53,739 nucleotides of DNA from Salinivirgaceae bacterium (GTDB lineage Bacteria; Bacteroidota; Bacteroidia; Bacteroidales; SZUA-534). Numbering within the stretch: the stretch's first letter is position 1; every line of letters starts with the position of its first letter. Under the pieces are notes generated by a model. That model saw only the letters and a program-made list of their open reading frames with translations. It searched no databases and had not been told where the DNA came from. Location of the stretch: assembly GCA_017617355.1 (NCBI GenBank), contig JAFZWI010000021.1, positions 1 to 53,739 on the forward strand. Reading direction: 5' to 3'. The position numbers and the translations under genes are program-made. Shown here in pieces: positions 27,724-36,869 of this stretch.

Positions 27724-30186
27724 TTAATCTTTAAGTTCGAAAAGGTTTATCTCGACGCGGCGGTAGTTCATTTCGCGCGTTTTGGCTTCGTAGCGTCCGT
27801 GCTCGGTCGATTCGCCATGGCCTTGGGTTATAATCTTGCGTCCGTCGACATTCTGTTCGAGCAGATATTTGAGCACGTTTTGCGCCCGTCGTTGCGACAG
27901 GCTGTAGTTGTGCTCAGTCTCGCCAAGTTTGTCGGCGTAGCCGTTAATTTCGGCGCCTATTTTATCGTTGTCAATCAGCAGGTTGATAATCTGCTGAAGG
28001 TTTTTTTTGTCTTTGGCTGTCAGTTCGCTCAAATCGTTGCCATAATATATGGTGTGCGTGTAGATGATATTCCTCTGTTCCTGTTGCGATGTCTTGAACT
28101 GCGCCAGCTTGCTCTCTTTCTTATCCTCGTTGCTGGCAACACGTCTTGGATGCGAGTAGCGGCGGCTGAGGTCGATAGGAGCGGCGGTGTAGAAGGTATC
28201 GCGGCCTATGATTTGCATTGTCTGCGAGTTGTTTTTGTCGCCGTCGGTGTAGAAGTGCGTTTCGGTCACTTTGCCTTTCTGTTTCGAGTTGGCGTCAAGT
28301 ATGCTCAGCGTCACGGGGTCGTTGGTGTTAATGGCGTCCTCAATCATGTTGAGCAGATTGTCGGTGTTCTCTTTCAGCTTCTGTTTGTTACCCTTCGTGT
28401 AAGTGGCGTCGGAGTAGTTAAGTTTGCTTATGGTGTCCGAGGTTTGAATTATATTTTCCACCAAATCAAGCAGATGCTCGTAGTATAGCGGTTGCTTGAG
28501 CGAGTCGTTCTGTTTTATCGAGTCGGCTTCATTTGTCTGGTAGATGTCGTAGAAGATGTTGTTGACAACCACTTCCTCGCCTATATTCTTGTTGTTAAGC
28601 TCGATAGGCGAAAGTGTTATCTCTTGGTACAGCTCGTAGAAATAGTTTTGGTAGGGGATGTGGACGCTGATGAGCTGCGGCATGAAGTTGGGTGTCGAAA
28701 TCACCAGCTGGTAGTTCTTTGCCGGCGGGAAAATCATCAGGTATTTGCCTGTTTTTGAATCAGGTGTGTATACATATTTCACCTCCTCCTGGGTGTTTTT
28801 GTCATACACTTTTATGTCCACTTTCAAGGGTTTGCCAGTGTTGCCGGCTTTCACAGTTCCTTTCACAAGAGTCAGCGGAATGGGGTCGGTGTAGTCGGCC
28901 TTCATTATCGATTGTCTGTTGTAAGGATTGTTCTTCGACGACGCAAAATAGCCTGTCTCGCCGCTTGCGTTCAGCATAAAGTTGAAGTCATCGAGCGTGG
29001 TGTTGGTGAACCCCATGTTTTCAGGGTCGGTCCAGCCGTTGAATTGCCGTGTGGTGCGGAAGATGTCGCGGCCGCCCATTGTCTTGTGGCCTTCGGAGCT
29101 GAAAAAGAGCGTGCGTCCGTCGTAGTGTATGGTTGGCGCGTCCTCGTCATATTTGGTATTCACTTTGTCTCCAAGGTTTTCGGGTTCGCCCCATTCTCCT
29201 TTCTTGTTGATAGTCGACACGTAGATGTCGCGGCCTCCAAGTCCGCCGGGGCGGTCGCTCACAAAATAGAGCTTGGTGCCGTCGGGTGTGATGCTGGCTG
29301 CACCTTCATAATAAGGTGTGTTTATGTTCTTGTTCAGTTTCTTGATGTCGCTAATGGTTTTGCCTTGCAGCTGCCCTATGTAGATGTCTTGGTTAAGTCC
29401 GTCGCCTATGTTCAGGAAAACCGAGCGTCCGTCGGGCGAGAGGCCGGCAAGGCGTATCTCGTGGTTCAGCAGCTTGTGTTCGGCCACAATCTCAACCTTT
29501 TCGGCCCGCCGCCAGTTGTCGAGCGAGTCTTTGGTCGAAATCATTATGCTTTTGGTTGTTGGCACACCCTTGCCAAAGTTGTATTCGCGCATCAGCAGCA
29601 TTATGCTTTCATCGGCGCTAATAAGCGGGAAATAGTCCGATTCGGTCGAGAACAGGCCGCTTACGGCTTCAATCTTCACTTTGTAAGGCCGGTCCATTAT
29701 CTTTATGGCTGTCTCACAAACCGTAATCATGCGTTTGCAGTAGTTCAGCTTGTTGATGTCGGCATTGTTGCTTTTGGCAGTCTTCGCAATGTATTTGTTA
29801 TATTCCTTTATGGCGTCTTCAAACCGATATTCGACATGATAGGCGTCGCCCAGATAGATTATCGCGTCCATTGGGATGAGTGAGCCCGACGACGGTTCCA
29901 CCTCTTCCAGATATTTTATCGACTGGTATTTGTTGGCCTGCGAGTTAAGGTAGCATATGCCGATGTGATAAGGCAGGTTGATGTCGTCGATTATCGAATC
30001 GAGTTTCAGATAGAGTGGAAGCGCCTTCTCGTACTGTCCGGCGGTGAAGTAGTTGTGCGCCGTCTTGAACAACTTGCGCTCCGACTGCGAATACTGGGCG
30101 ACAGCATGATGACTTACCGTCAGCAATAAAATGCTGACAGCAATCTTACCGATTAAACTTTTTACACAAATTTTGTTTGAAGTCAT
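27724..30186 (-). CDS. PorE-like protein: TPR, PD40 propeller, CRD and OmpA peptidoglycan-binding domain
   Basis: The 820-residue exported protein (signal ending HAVAQ) has TPRs (about 35-155), PD40/WD40-like propeller blades (LISADES, GLSPDGRSVFLN, SITPDGTKLYFVSDRPGG, HYDGRTLFFSSEGH), a carboxypeptidase-regulatory-like domain (VKGTVKAGNTGKPLKVDIKVYD) and a C-terminal OmpA domain (EINGYADKLGETEHNYSLSQRRAQNV). PorE of the type IX secretion machinery has this order. There is no lipobox. As first gene of the operon and with an OmpA domain, it could replace YfiB as the cell-wall-bound input to the YfiR-like protein. A paralogue is encoded at 32195-34246. Confidence 0.9.
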   Translation of the reverse strand: MTSNKICVKSLIGKIAVSILLLTVSHHAVAQYSQSERKLFKTAHNYFTAGQYEKALPLYLKLDSIIDDINLPYHIGICYLNSQANKYQSIKYLEEVEPSSGSLIPMDAIIYLGDAYHVEYRFEDAIKEYNKYIAKTAKSNNADINKLNYCKRMITVCETAIKIMDRPYKVKIEAVSGLFSTESDYFPLISADESIMLLMREYNFGKGVPTTKSIMISTKDSLDNWRRAEKVEIVAEHKLLNHEIRLAGLSPDGRSVFLNIGDGLNQDIYIGQLQGKTISDIKKLNKNINTPYYEGAASITPDGTKLYFVSDRPGGLGGRDIYVSTINKKGEWGEPENLGDKVNTKYDEDAPTIHYDGRTLFFSSEGHKTMGGRDIFRTTRQFNGWTDPENMGFTNTTLDDFNFMLNASGETGYFASSKNNPYNRQSIMKADYTDPIPLTLVKGTVKAGNTGKPLKVDIKVYDKNTQEEVKYVYTPDSKTGKYLMIFPPAKNYQLVISTPNFMPQLISVHIPYQNYFYELYQEITLSPIELNNKNIGEEVVVNNIFYDIYQTNEADSIKQNDSLKQPLYYEHLLDLVENIIQTSDTISKLNYSDATYTKGNKQKLKENTDNLLNMIEDAINTNDPVTLSILDANSKQKGKVTETHFYTDGDKNNSQTMQIIGRDTFYTAAPIDLSRRYSHPRRVASNEDKKESKLAQFKTSQQEQRNIIYTHTIYYGNDLSELTAKDKKNLQQIINLLIDNDKIGAEINGYADKLGETEHNYSLSQRRAQNVLKYLLEQNVDGRKIITQGHGESTEHGRYEAKTREMNYRRVEINLFELKD

Positions 30187-30209
30187 CGTTTCGCTTTATT
30201 TGTGATATT

Positions 30210-30239
30210 CAAAGTTATGATTTTTACTTTTATTGCAAA
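30210..30239 (-). promoter_or_regulatory. Promoter of the six-gene envelope-sensing operon
   Basis: On the minus strand TTTG (30239-30236) and TAACTTTG (30217-30210) are separated by 18 nt, close to the Bacteroidota -33/-7 consensus. Transcription would start near 30204, about 18 nt before ATG 30186. Confidence 0.72.
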
Positions 30240-30261
30240 CTATTAAATCCGTTTTTGAATT

Positions 30262-31059
30262 ATGTCTTTTATCAATGGGTTGATAAACAGATTGTTTCCT
30301 GCGAAAAATCTTTCTGTAGCCATGCGCCGGGCCGGTTATTTGAAAGACCAGACGGGCATACGTCGGCGTTATGAGCGCGAACAGGAGTCTTGGCAGCAGC
30401 ATATCGATAACACGCGAGGGTTTGTTGTTGAGTCGGCGCGCAAAGCGGCAAGCCTCAAGTCGGTGGCGGTGCTTGGCAGCGGCTGGCTACTAGATGTGCC
30501 TGTCGATGAATTGTCGCAAATGTTTGAGATTGTGTGTCTTATTGATATTGTTCATCCGGAGCCGGTCAAAGTGCGTGCGCGCAAATTAGGCAATGTGCGT
30601 TTGGTGGAGGCCGATATCACCGGCGGAGCTGTACAGCAGGCCGTCAATGCCCGTTCGTTTCAGCAATTTGTTGACAATCTGAAGAATATCAAGCCTGATG
30701 CGGAGTTATCTGGATACGATTTTGTGGTATCGGTCAATTTGCTCAACCAGCTTGATATAATATTATGTGATTATCTGCAAGAACGTTTCAAGGTTGACAG
30801 TCAGCAACTTAAGCCAGTGCGAGCCATGGTGCAGCAGCGCCACATCGACAGTCTGCCTGTTGGAAAAAGTTGCCTTATAACTGATTATCAGCAGATTGAT
30901 ACCGATTTGGACGGCGCTGTTACCGCCACAACCAATCTTCTTCATTGCAAACTCCCTGATGTGGACGAGAAAAAGGAGTGGAATTGGCTGTTTGACACCA
31001 ATCAGCGTTATTCTGTAAAAAATAACACCACATTTAAGGTAATGGCTTTTTGTTTTTAG
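30262..31059 (+). CDS. Methyltransferase-like protein of unknown function
   Basis: The 265-residue protein has no signal peptide. Segment SVAVLGSGWLLDVPVDELS followed by VCLIDIVHPEPVKVRARKLGNVRLVEADITG looks like the SAM-binding half of a Rossmann-fold methyltransferase (Gly-rich loop, then an acidic residue after strand 2). YDFVVSVNLLNQL would be the next core strand. I cannot name a substrate. The gene is divergent from the operon at 30186, with 75 nt between them. The next gene, a TPR protein, is on the same strand after 64 nt. Confidence 0.6.
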   Translation: MSFINGLINRLFPAKNLSVAMRRAGYLKDQTGIRRRYEREQESWQQHIDNTRGFVVESARKAASLKSVAVLGSGWLLDVPVDELSQMFEIVCLIDIVHPEPVKVRARKLGNVRLVEADITGGAVQQAVNARSFQQFVDNLKNIKPDAELSGYDFVVSVNLLNQLDIILCDYLQERFKVDSQQLKPVRAMVQQRHIDSLPVGKSCLITDYQQIDTDLDGAVTATTNLLHCKLPDVDEKKEWNWLFDTNQRYSVKNNTTFKVMAFCF

Positions 31060-31123
31060 GCCGAACTTTATAATTTTAGCGTTTTTCAGTAAATGAATTT
31101 GAATAACATTTAAGTTCAATATT

Positions 31124-32182
31124 ATGACAAGATTACGACTTATTTCCATTGCTGGAACACTGTTGATTTCCCTGTCGGGAATGGCTCAAAACGCCGTCAA
31201 TAAGGATTCCACACTTGTAGTGGCCGACAATCAGGAGGCCGAAGTGGCATTTAATGCCGGCAACGATTTTGTTGCACAAAAGAATTATCAAGAGGCGATA
31301 AACAGCTTCACAAAAGCCTTGTCGGTTAACCCGAAATTTACCAAGGCCATGGTTAACAGGGCTTTCGCCAAGTCGGAAATGGCTGATTATAATGGCGCCA
31401 TAACCGATTTCACAATGGCAATTGAGCTTGAGGAGTCGCCTGTGGCTTACTACGGACGTGGTTTGGCTTACTTCAACCAGAACAACTCGAGCGACGCTCT
31501 CAACGATTTCGAGCTTGCTATAAAAGCCGGCTACGACGAGGCCAAGGTTTACTATTATGCAGGTGTCGCTCATTTTGAGTGCGGCAATTACGAGGAGAGT
31601 GTCAACAATCTGACGCTTTCAATCACCTTCGACGGCAACAACGCCCAGGCCTACAACGACCGCGGCAGCGCCAAGCGTATGAAGGAGGATTACGACGGCG
31701 CAATTGCCGATTATCAGCAAGCTATCAAGATTGACCCGAAGCTGGCCACAGCATATAACAATCTTGCGAGCGCATTGCTCAAGAAGGGCAACATCGACGA
31801 TGCCATAAGCAACTATGGTCTGGCTATCGGTCTCGACCAGGAATATGTCATCGCCTACAACAACCGCGCCCGCGCAAAGTTCGAGAAGAACGACTTCGAC
31901 GGCATGATAGCTGATTGCCAGAAGGCTGTCGAGATAAATCCGAACTACGCTTACGCATATAATAATATGGGTATCGCCCAGATGAAGAAGAAAGACTATG
32001 ATGCGGCTTATCAATCGTTCAGCAAGGCCATTCAGGTAAATGAGAATTTTGCCGAGGCCTACCTGAACCGCGGCTCATGCCTTGAGATGCAGCGCAAGTT
32101 TGAAGACGCCGTTGCCGACTGGCGCATGGCTTACAAGCTTGGCATCACCAAGGCTAAAAACTATATCTCATTCTACGAATAA
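31124..32182 (+). CDS. Secreted tetratricopeptide-repeat protein
   Basis: A signal peptide (about 1-22, SGMAQ) precedes eight or nine consecutive TPR units of 34 residues, for example YQEAINSFTKALSVNPKFTKAMVNRAFAKSEMADYNGAITDF, each with the typical A/G/Y pattern and P at the turn. It probably sits in the periplasm and binds proteins. The PorE-like gene follows 12 nt downstream, so the two are likely co-expressed and may work together. Confidence 0.88.
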   Translation: MTRLRLISIAGTLLISLSGMAQNAVNKDSTLVVADNQEAEVAFNAGNDFVAQKNYQEAINSFTKALSVNPKFTKAMVNRAFAKSEMADYNGAITDFTMAIELEESPVAYYGRGLAYFNQNNSSDALNDFELAIKAGYDEAKVYYYAGVAHFECGNYEESVNNLTLSITFDGNNAQAYNDRGSAKRMKEDYDGAIADYQQAIKIDPKLATAYNNLASALLKKGNIDDAISNYGLAIGLDQEYVIAYNNRARAKFEKNDFDGMIADCQKAVEINPNYAYAYNNMGIAQMKKKDYDAAYQSFSKAIQVNENFAEAYLNRGSCLEMQRKFEDAVADWRMAYKLGITKAKNYISFYE

Positions 32183-32194
32183 TCTGCTAATACG

Positions 32195-34246
32195 ATGAAT
32201 ATGAAAAAGTTATATATTGTTTTGATTGCGGTTTTGTGCAGCTCAGCCGCATTTGCGCAAGATGTTCCTTTCGATAAGAATTTATTCCAGAATCAGAAAG
32301 AAGCTTTTAAGGAGGCCAACAACAACCTGAAAGACGGCGAGTCGTATTACAACAAGGAGCAATACTACGAGGCTCTTCAATATTATCTTGAGGCTCAGAA
32401 GTTTAATCCGAATTTCTCAACATTGAACTATCGTATAGGTGTGTGCTATATGAATCTGTCTGCCAAATACAAAAGCCTTGAGTATTTTGAGAAGGCCTAT
32501 CAGTTGCGCCGCGATGTTGCCGATGATATCCATTTGATGCTTGCTCGCAGCTATCATCTTAACAATCAGTTTGATAAAGCCGTTGCGGAATACAAGGCCC
32601 ACATAGCAGTAATTCCGCCGGTTGATGCGCCGCAAGAGCGCCCGCTGATTGAGAAATACATTGCAGAGTGCAACGCCGGAAAAGCCATGATTGAAGACCA
32701 GGCCCGTGCTTTTGTCGATAATGCCGGTTCGGTGCTCAACTCGCGCTTTAACGACCACAGTCCGCTGATTTCAGCCGACGAATCGATGATGATTTTTACC
32801 TCGACGCGCAACAACGGCCGTACTGTCAACGGCTACGACGGACAGTACGACGAGGATATTTACACCAGCATCAATGCCGACAAAAACTGGAAGGTTCCGG
32901 AGTCAATCGGAGAGCCTATTAACACGCAGTTCGACGATGCTACCGTGGGTTTGTTCCCCGACGGTCAGCAATTGCTCATCTACAACGGACGTAAGGGTAG
33001 TGGCGACATTGAGGTTTGCTCGCTGAAAGGTGACAAGTGGGAGTACCCTAAGTCTATGCCAAAACCAATCAACACTGAATATCGTGAGACGTCAGCATGC
33101 TTCTCGCCTGACGGACGGCAAATCTATTTCGTGAGCGACCGTCCGGGCGGATACGGTGGCAGCGATATTTATGTGAGCACCCGCGGCCTGAAAGACAAAT
33201 GGAGCGAGCCGGTGAACCTTGGCCCGACTATCAATTCGGAATATGACGAGGAGGCTGTGTTTATGCATCCTGACGGCCGTACGCTCTACTTCAGCTCGAC
33301 CGGCCACAACACAATGGGTGGCTACGACATCTTCACATCTAGAATGGATGACAGCGGAAAATGGAGCGAGCCAGTCAATCTGGGCTATCCTATCAACTCG
33401 TCGGACCACGACCTTTGCTTTGTGATTTCGGCAAACGGACGCCATGGCTATTTCAGTAGCACCCGTCCTGACGGTTCTGGCGGTTTGGATATCTATCGTG
33501 TAACCTTCCTCGGACCTGAAAAACCGTATACTTTGTCGGGTGAGGACAACCTGATTTCGGCGCGTTCGCAACCGGTTTCCGATATGGTTATGGAGGCCTC
33601 GGTTGAGCTTGTCACCATTCGCCTGACAATTGTCAAGGGTACAGTCCGTGACGCTATCAGCAACGACCCCGTAAGCGCAACTATTGATATTATTGATAAT
33701 GAGAAGAATGAGGTCATCTTTACCTCGCAAACCAACTCCGCTACCGGTAAATTCCTTGTTTCGCTGCCTTCTGGTAAGAACTATGGTTTGGCAGTGAAAG
33801 CCGACAACTACTTGTTCCATTCGGAAAACTTCGATATTCCGGCAGCAACTGAATATCAGGAGATTGATAAGGATATTGCGTTGAACAACATCAAGAAGGA
33901 CGTGAAGATAATCTTGAAAAACGTCTTCTTTGAGACAGGCAGTGCCAAGTTGAAACCGACATCGTACGCCGAGCTGGGTCGTTTGACAAAGATGATGAGC
34001 GACATGCCGGCAATGCGTATCGAGATTTCAGGCCACACCGACAACCAAGGCAGCAAGGTTACCAACCAACGCCTGTCAGAGGCTCGCGCTAAGGCCGTTG
34101 TCGACTTCCTGATTTCGGAAGGCGTCGATGCAAGCCGTCTTGAGTACAAGGGCTACGCTTTCGACCAGCCGGTGGCCGACAACTCCACCAAGGAGGGACG
34201 TGCAATGAACCGTCGTGTCGAATTTAAGGTGTTGAGTACAGAATAA
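32195..34246 (+). CDS. Second PorE-like protein: TPR, PD40 propeller, CRD and OmpA domain
   Basis: The 683-residue exported protein (signal ending AAFAQ) has N-terminal TPRs (about 40-140), PD40 blades (SPDGRQIYFVSDRPGGYGGSDIYVST, HPDGRTLYFSSTGHNTMGGYDIF), a carboxypeptidase-regulatory-like segment (VKGTVRDAISNDPVSATIDI) and an OmpA domain (EISGHTDNQGSKVTNQRLSEARAKAVVDFL). It is about 140 residues shorter than its paralogue at 27724-30186, which has a longer linker before OmpA. It should bind peptidoglycan in the periplasm. Starts at 32195 and 32201 are both possible. A strong terminator follows. Confidence 0.9.
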   Translation: MNMKKLYIVLIAVLCSSAAFAQDVPFDKNLFQNQKEAFKEANNNLKDGESYYNKEQYYEALQYYLEAQKFNPNFSTLNYRIGVCYMNLSAKYKSLEYFEKAYQLRRDVADDIHLMLARSYHLNNQFDKAVAEYKAHIAVIPPVDAPQERPLIEKYIAECNAGKAMIEDQARAFVDNAGSVLNSRFNDHSPLISADESMMIFTSTRNNGRTVNGYDGQYDEDIYTSINADKNWKVPESIGEPINTQFDDATVGLFPDGQQLLIYNGRKGSGDIEVCSLKGDKWEYPKSMPKPINTEYRETSACFSPDGRQIYFVSDRPGGYGGSDIYVSTRGLKDKWSEPVNLGPTINSEYDEEAVFMHPDGRTLYFSSTGHNTMGGYDIFTSRMDDSGKWSEPVNLGYPINSSDHDLCFVISANGRHGYFSSTRPDGSGGLDIYRVTFLGPEKPYTLSGEDNLISARSQPVSDMVMEASVELVTIRLTIVKGTVRDAISNDPVSATIDIIDNEKNEVIFTSQTNSATGKFLVSLPSGKNYGLAVKADNYLFHSENFDIPAATEYQEIDKDIALNNIKKDVKIILKNVFFETGSAKLKPTSYAELGRLTKMMSDMPAMRIEISGHTDNQGSKVTNQRLSEARAKAVVDFLISEGVDASRLEYKGYAFDQPVADNSTKEGRAMNRRVEFKVLSTE

Positions 34247-34252
34247 TTTAAG

Positions 34253-34290
34253 GCGCACCGCTGGCATGCCGGCGGTGTGCTTCTTTTTTT
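34253..34290 (+). terminator. Rho-independent terminator after the PorE-like gene
   Basis: A 13-bp stem with two G-U pairs (34253-34265 against 34268-34280) is followed by TTCTTTTTTT. The T-run ends at the base before the trkH start codon. Confidence 0.88.
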
Positions 34291-36135
34291 ATGAAGGGCA
34301 ACAGGTTTTTCAAGATTAGAGAGCTATTCACCAAGTACTTCCTGATTTTTCAAGATTTATCGCGGAAGCTGGGTGTGCTGGTGGCCGGACTTTGTAACGT
34401 TGTGATAGTGCTGTGCGGCTTTTTGTTCGCCACGCTGCTCATCGCCAGACTCGGTTTCTACAATCATCAGATTGTGCAGGACAATTTGGTGTCGCTCATG
34501 CGCAATATCTTGTTTGTGACCTATTGCTCAAAGATTTTCGTAACATACATTGCCCGCAACCCCGACGGCACTATTCAAATTGTCAATAGGAAAGGGTGGG
34601 CTAGGTGGATTGACATTTCGGCAACACTGCTTGCCACGATAGTGTTGTTCGCCAACACCGAAATAGCTTGGTTCCAGTCACTTAACGAAACTTTCCTGTC
34701 AGGTTTTGTGGCCATATCGTTTGTGTTGGTTCTGATTTTCATATCGGAATTCTACAAAGTGTCTAAATTCTTGATGCTGGCCAAGTTATCGCCCCCGATG
34801 TTCTTTGCTGTCAGCTTCTTGATACTTATTTTCATTGGCTCAGGTCTGCTCATGCTGCCCGATATTCGCATTGGTCAGATGAGCTACTTTGAGGCGCTTT
34901 TCACGGCTACAAGCACTATTTGCGTATCAGGGTTGTCCATTGTCGATTTGCCGGCCACGCTTACTTTGAATGGTAATTGTCTGCTGTTGGTTTTGTTTCA
35001 GGTTGGCGGTTTGGGCATTATGGTTTTTACAGGTTTGTTTGCCTATGCGTTTACAGGCAACGTGTCGTTCAAAGACCGTATGATGCTGAAAGACATGTTC
35101 TCGTCAGATGCTATGAGCGATGTTTTCGCCTTTTTGGCTAAGGTGATTTCAATAACACTGCTTTTTGAGTTGATAGGCGCTGCCGTCATCTATTTAAGCA
35201 TTGCAGAAAGCAATATTCCTAATCCGGTATTCTTTTCGATATTCCACTCGGTATCAGCGTTTTGTAACTGTGGAATTTCCACTCTTCCAAATGGTTTCGC
35301 CAATCCGCTTGTTGAGGGCAACAACATGCTGCTTTTGTCAATAGCAATACTGACAACGCTTGGCGGTATCGGATTTCCTGTGCTTATATCTATCTATCAG
35401 ATAACAACTTACAATACTCGCAAGCTGTTTCATCTGTCGACAAGCCACATACCTAATGCCACTGGCTCGCACATGGCCACACGCATTGCGCTCGTTACCA
35501 CTATAGCCATTCTGATAATCGGCACGTTGAGCTATTATTCGCTCGAAATCAAGAACACGCTTATCAGCGACGATGCTTTTACCAGTTGGGTGAAATCGTT
35601 TTTCTGCTGCGCCACGGCCCGTACAGCCGGTTTCAACGTTTCCGATGTCTCCAGCTGGAGTAATGGAACAATCGTTCTTATTATGGCGATAATGTGGATT
35701 GGAGCCTCGCCAGGCTCAACGGGCGGCGGCATAAAAACAACAACATTTGCCTTGGCACTATGCGCAATAGTAAGTTTCGTGCGCGGTAACCGTTATATTG
35801 AAATTGGTTATCATCGTATTGGTTTTGAGACAATACTGCGTGTGCTGGCGTTCATATTCATATCGCTTATTGTTATTTTCAGCGCGTTTATTATGTTCAC
35901 TGTTTTCGAACCTGACAAGAATCCTTTCGACTTGTTCTTCGACACGGTGTCGGTTTACAGCACAACAGGACTTTCGCTTATAGGAACAACCGAACTTTCG
36001 ATGCCTTCGCGCATATTGACAATGATACTTATGTTTGTCGGTCGTGTTGGACCGTTGACACTGCTGTCGGGAATGTTTGTGTCGCGTAAGCCTAAATACG
36101 CTAAATATCCATATAAAAACTTGACAATAAACTAA
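34291..36135 (+). CDS. trkH: TrkH/KtrB-family potassium transporter
   Basis: The 614-residue inner-membrane protein has an extra N-terminal region of about four TM helices, then the channel core with four pore loops: TSTICVSGLS, SVSAFCNCGIST, ATARTAGFNV and SVYSTTGLSL. Each has the filter Gly. It lets K+ enter the cell under control of a cytosolic RCK ring, here the TrkA-like gene 15 nt downstream. ATG 34291 is the only ATG before the first TM helix, yet it directly follows a terminator T-run, so how the gene is transcribed is unclear. Confidence 0.92.
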   Translation: MKGNRFFKIRELFTKYFLIFQDLSRKLGVLVAGLCNVVIVLCGFLFATLLIARLGFYNHQIVQDNLVSLMRNILFVTYCSKIFVTYIARNPDGTIQIVNRKGWARWIDISATLLATIVLFANTEIAWFQSLNETFLSGFVAISFVLVLIFISEFYKVSKFLMLAKLSPPMFFAVSFLILIFIGSGLLMLPDIRIGQMSYFEALFTATSTICVSGLSIVDLPATLTLNGNCLLLVLFQVGGLGIMVFTGLFAYAFTGNVSFKDRMMLKDMFSSDAMSDVFAFLAKVISITLLFELIGAAVIYLSIAESNIPNPVFFSIFHSVSAFCNCGISTLPNGFANPLVEGNNMLLLSIAILTTLGGIGFPVLISIYQITTYNTRKLFHLSTSHIPNATGSHMATRIALVTTIAILIIGTLSYYSLEIKNTLISDDAFTSWVKSFFCCATARTAGFNVSDVSSWSNGTIVLIMAIMWIGASPGSTGGGIKTTTFALALCAIVSFVRGNRYIEIGYHRIGFETILRVLAFIFISLIVIFSAFIMFTVFEPDKNPFDLFFDTVSVYSTTGLSLIGTTELSMPSRILTMILMFVGRVGPLTLLSGMFVSRKPKYAKYPYKNLTIN

Positions 36136-36150
36136 TTAAAATCTATAGCG

Positions 36151-36825
36151 ATGAAATTTATAGTTATCGGTTTGGGTTATTTTGGTGCAACATTAGCCAC
36201 CCGTTTGACCGAACAGGGACACGAAGTAATTGGTATTGACAACCGTTATGAGCGCATTGATGAGCTTAAAAATCAGATTACCAGTGTTATGGAAATGGAG
36301 GCAACCAACGAGAATGCGTTGAAGACATTACCTCTGAACGATACTGACGCTGTAATTGTTGCCATTGGCGAGGACATAGGCTCGTCAATTCTGTCGCTAT
36401 CGATATTGAAAAAACTTGGCGTGAAAAACATTATCGGCCGTATTATCAGCCCGATACACAAGAATATCCTAAACCAGATAGGCATCGAAAACACTGTTCA
36501 TCCCGAGTCGCAGACAGCCGTGCTTATAAGTCTTCAGTTGCAGATAAAAAATGCACTGAAAATCACTGAGATAGACGCAAATAATGTGATTGTGGAGTTC
36601 CGTGTGCCGCAAAAATATCTGACACACACGTTGGGTACGGCAAATCTCAACTCGCGTTTCAAACTGAAAGTTATTGCTGTTAAATCGCAGGAAAAGAAGG
36701 GGTTGCTTTCGCGTGACCAGATAAAAACTACGCTCATGCCCGACGACAATTACATCTTCCGCGAGAATGACATCATAGTGCTTATGGGCGCTCTTGACGA
36801 TATGAAACGTTTTGCAGCTGATTAA
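36151..36825 (+). CDS. trkA: TrkA/KtrA-family potassium channel regulator
   Basis: The 224-residue cytosolic protein has an N-terminal RCK Rossmann domain with the NAD-binding motif VIGLGYFGATLATRL and acidic GIDNRYERIDE, and a C-terminal RCK_C domain (about 140-224, LTHTLGTANLNSRFKLKVIAV). The single RCK unit, about 220 residues long, is the KtrA form rather than the doubled E. coli TrkA. It gates the adjacent TrkH protein in response to nucleotides. Confidence 0.93.
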   Translation: MKFIVIGLGYFGATLATRLTEQGHEVIGIDNRYERIDELKNQITSVMEMEATNENALKTLPLNDTDAVIVAIGEDIGSSILSLSILKKLGVKNIIGRIISPIHKNILNQIGIENTVHPESQTAVLISLQLQIKNALKITEIDANNVIVEFRVPQKYLTHTLGTANLNSRFKLKVIAVKSQEKKGLLSRDQIKTTLMPDDNYIFRENDIIVLMGALDDMKRFAAD

Positions 36826-36869
36826 GTGGCAGATAAACAATGAATTAACCAACCGATAAAAATCGACTG

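Noticed and set aside
28912..29883. 323-residue ORF on the plus strand
   Set aside because: Antisense to the PorE-like gene with its clear PD40 and OmpA motifs; no domain or start signal of its own.
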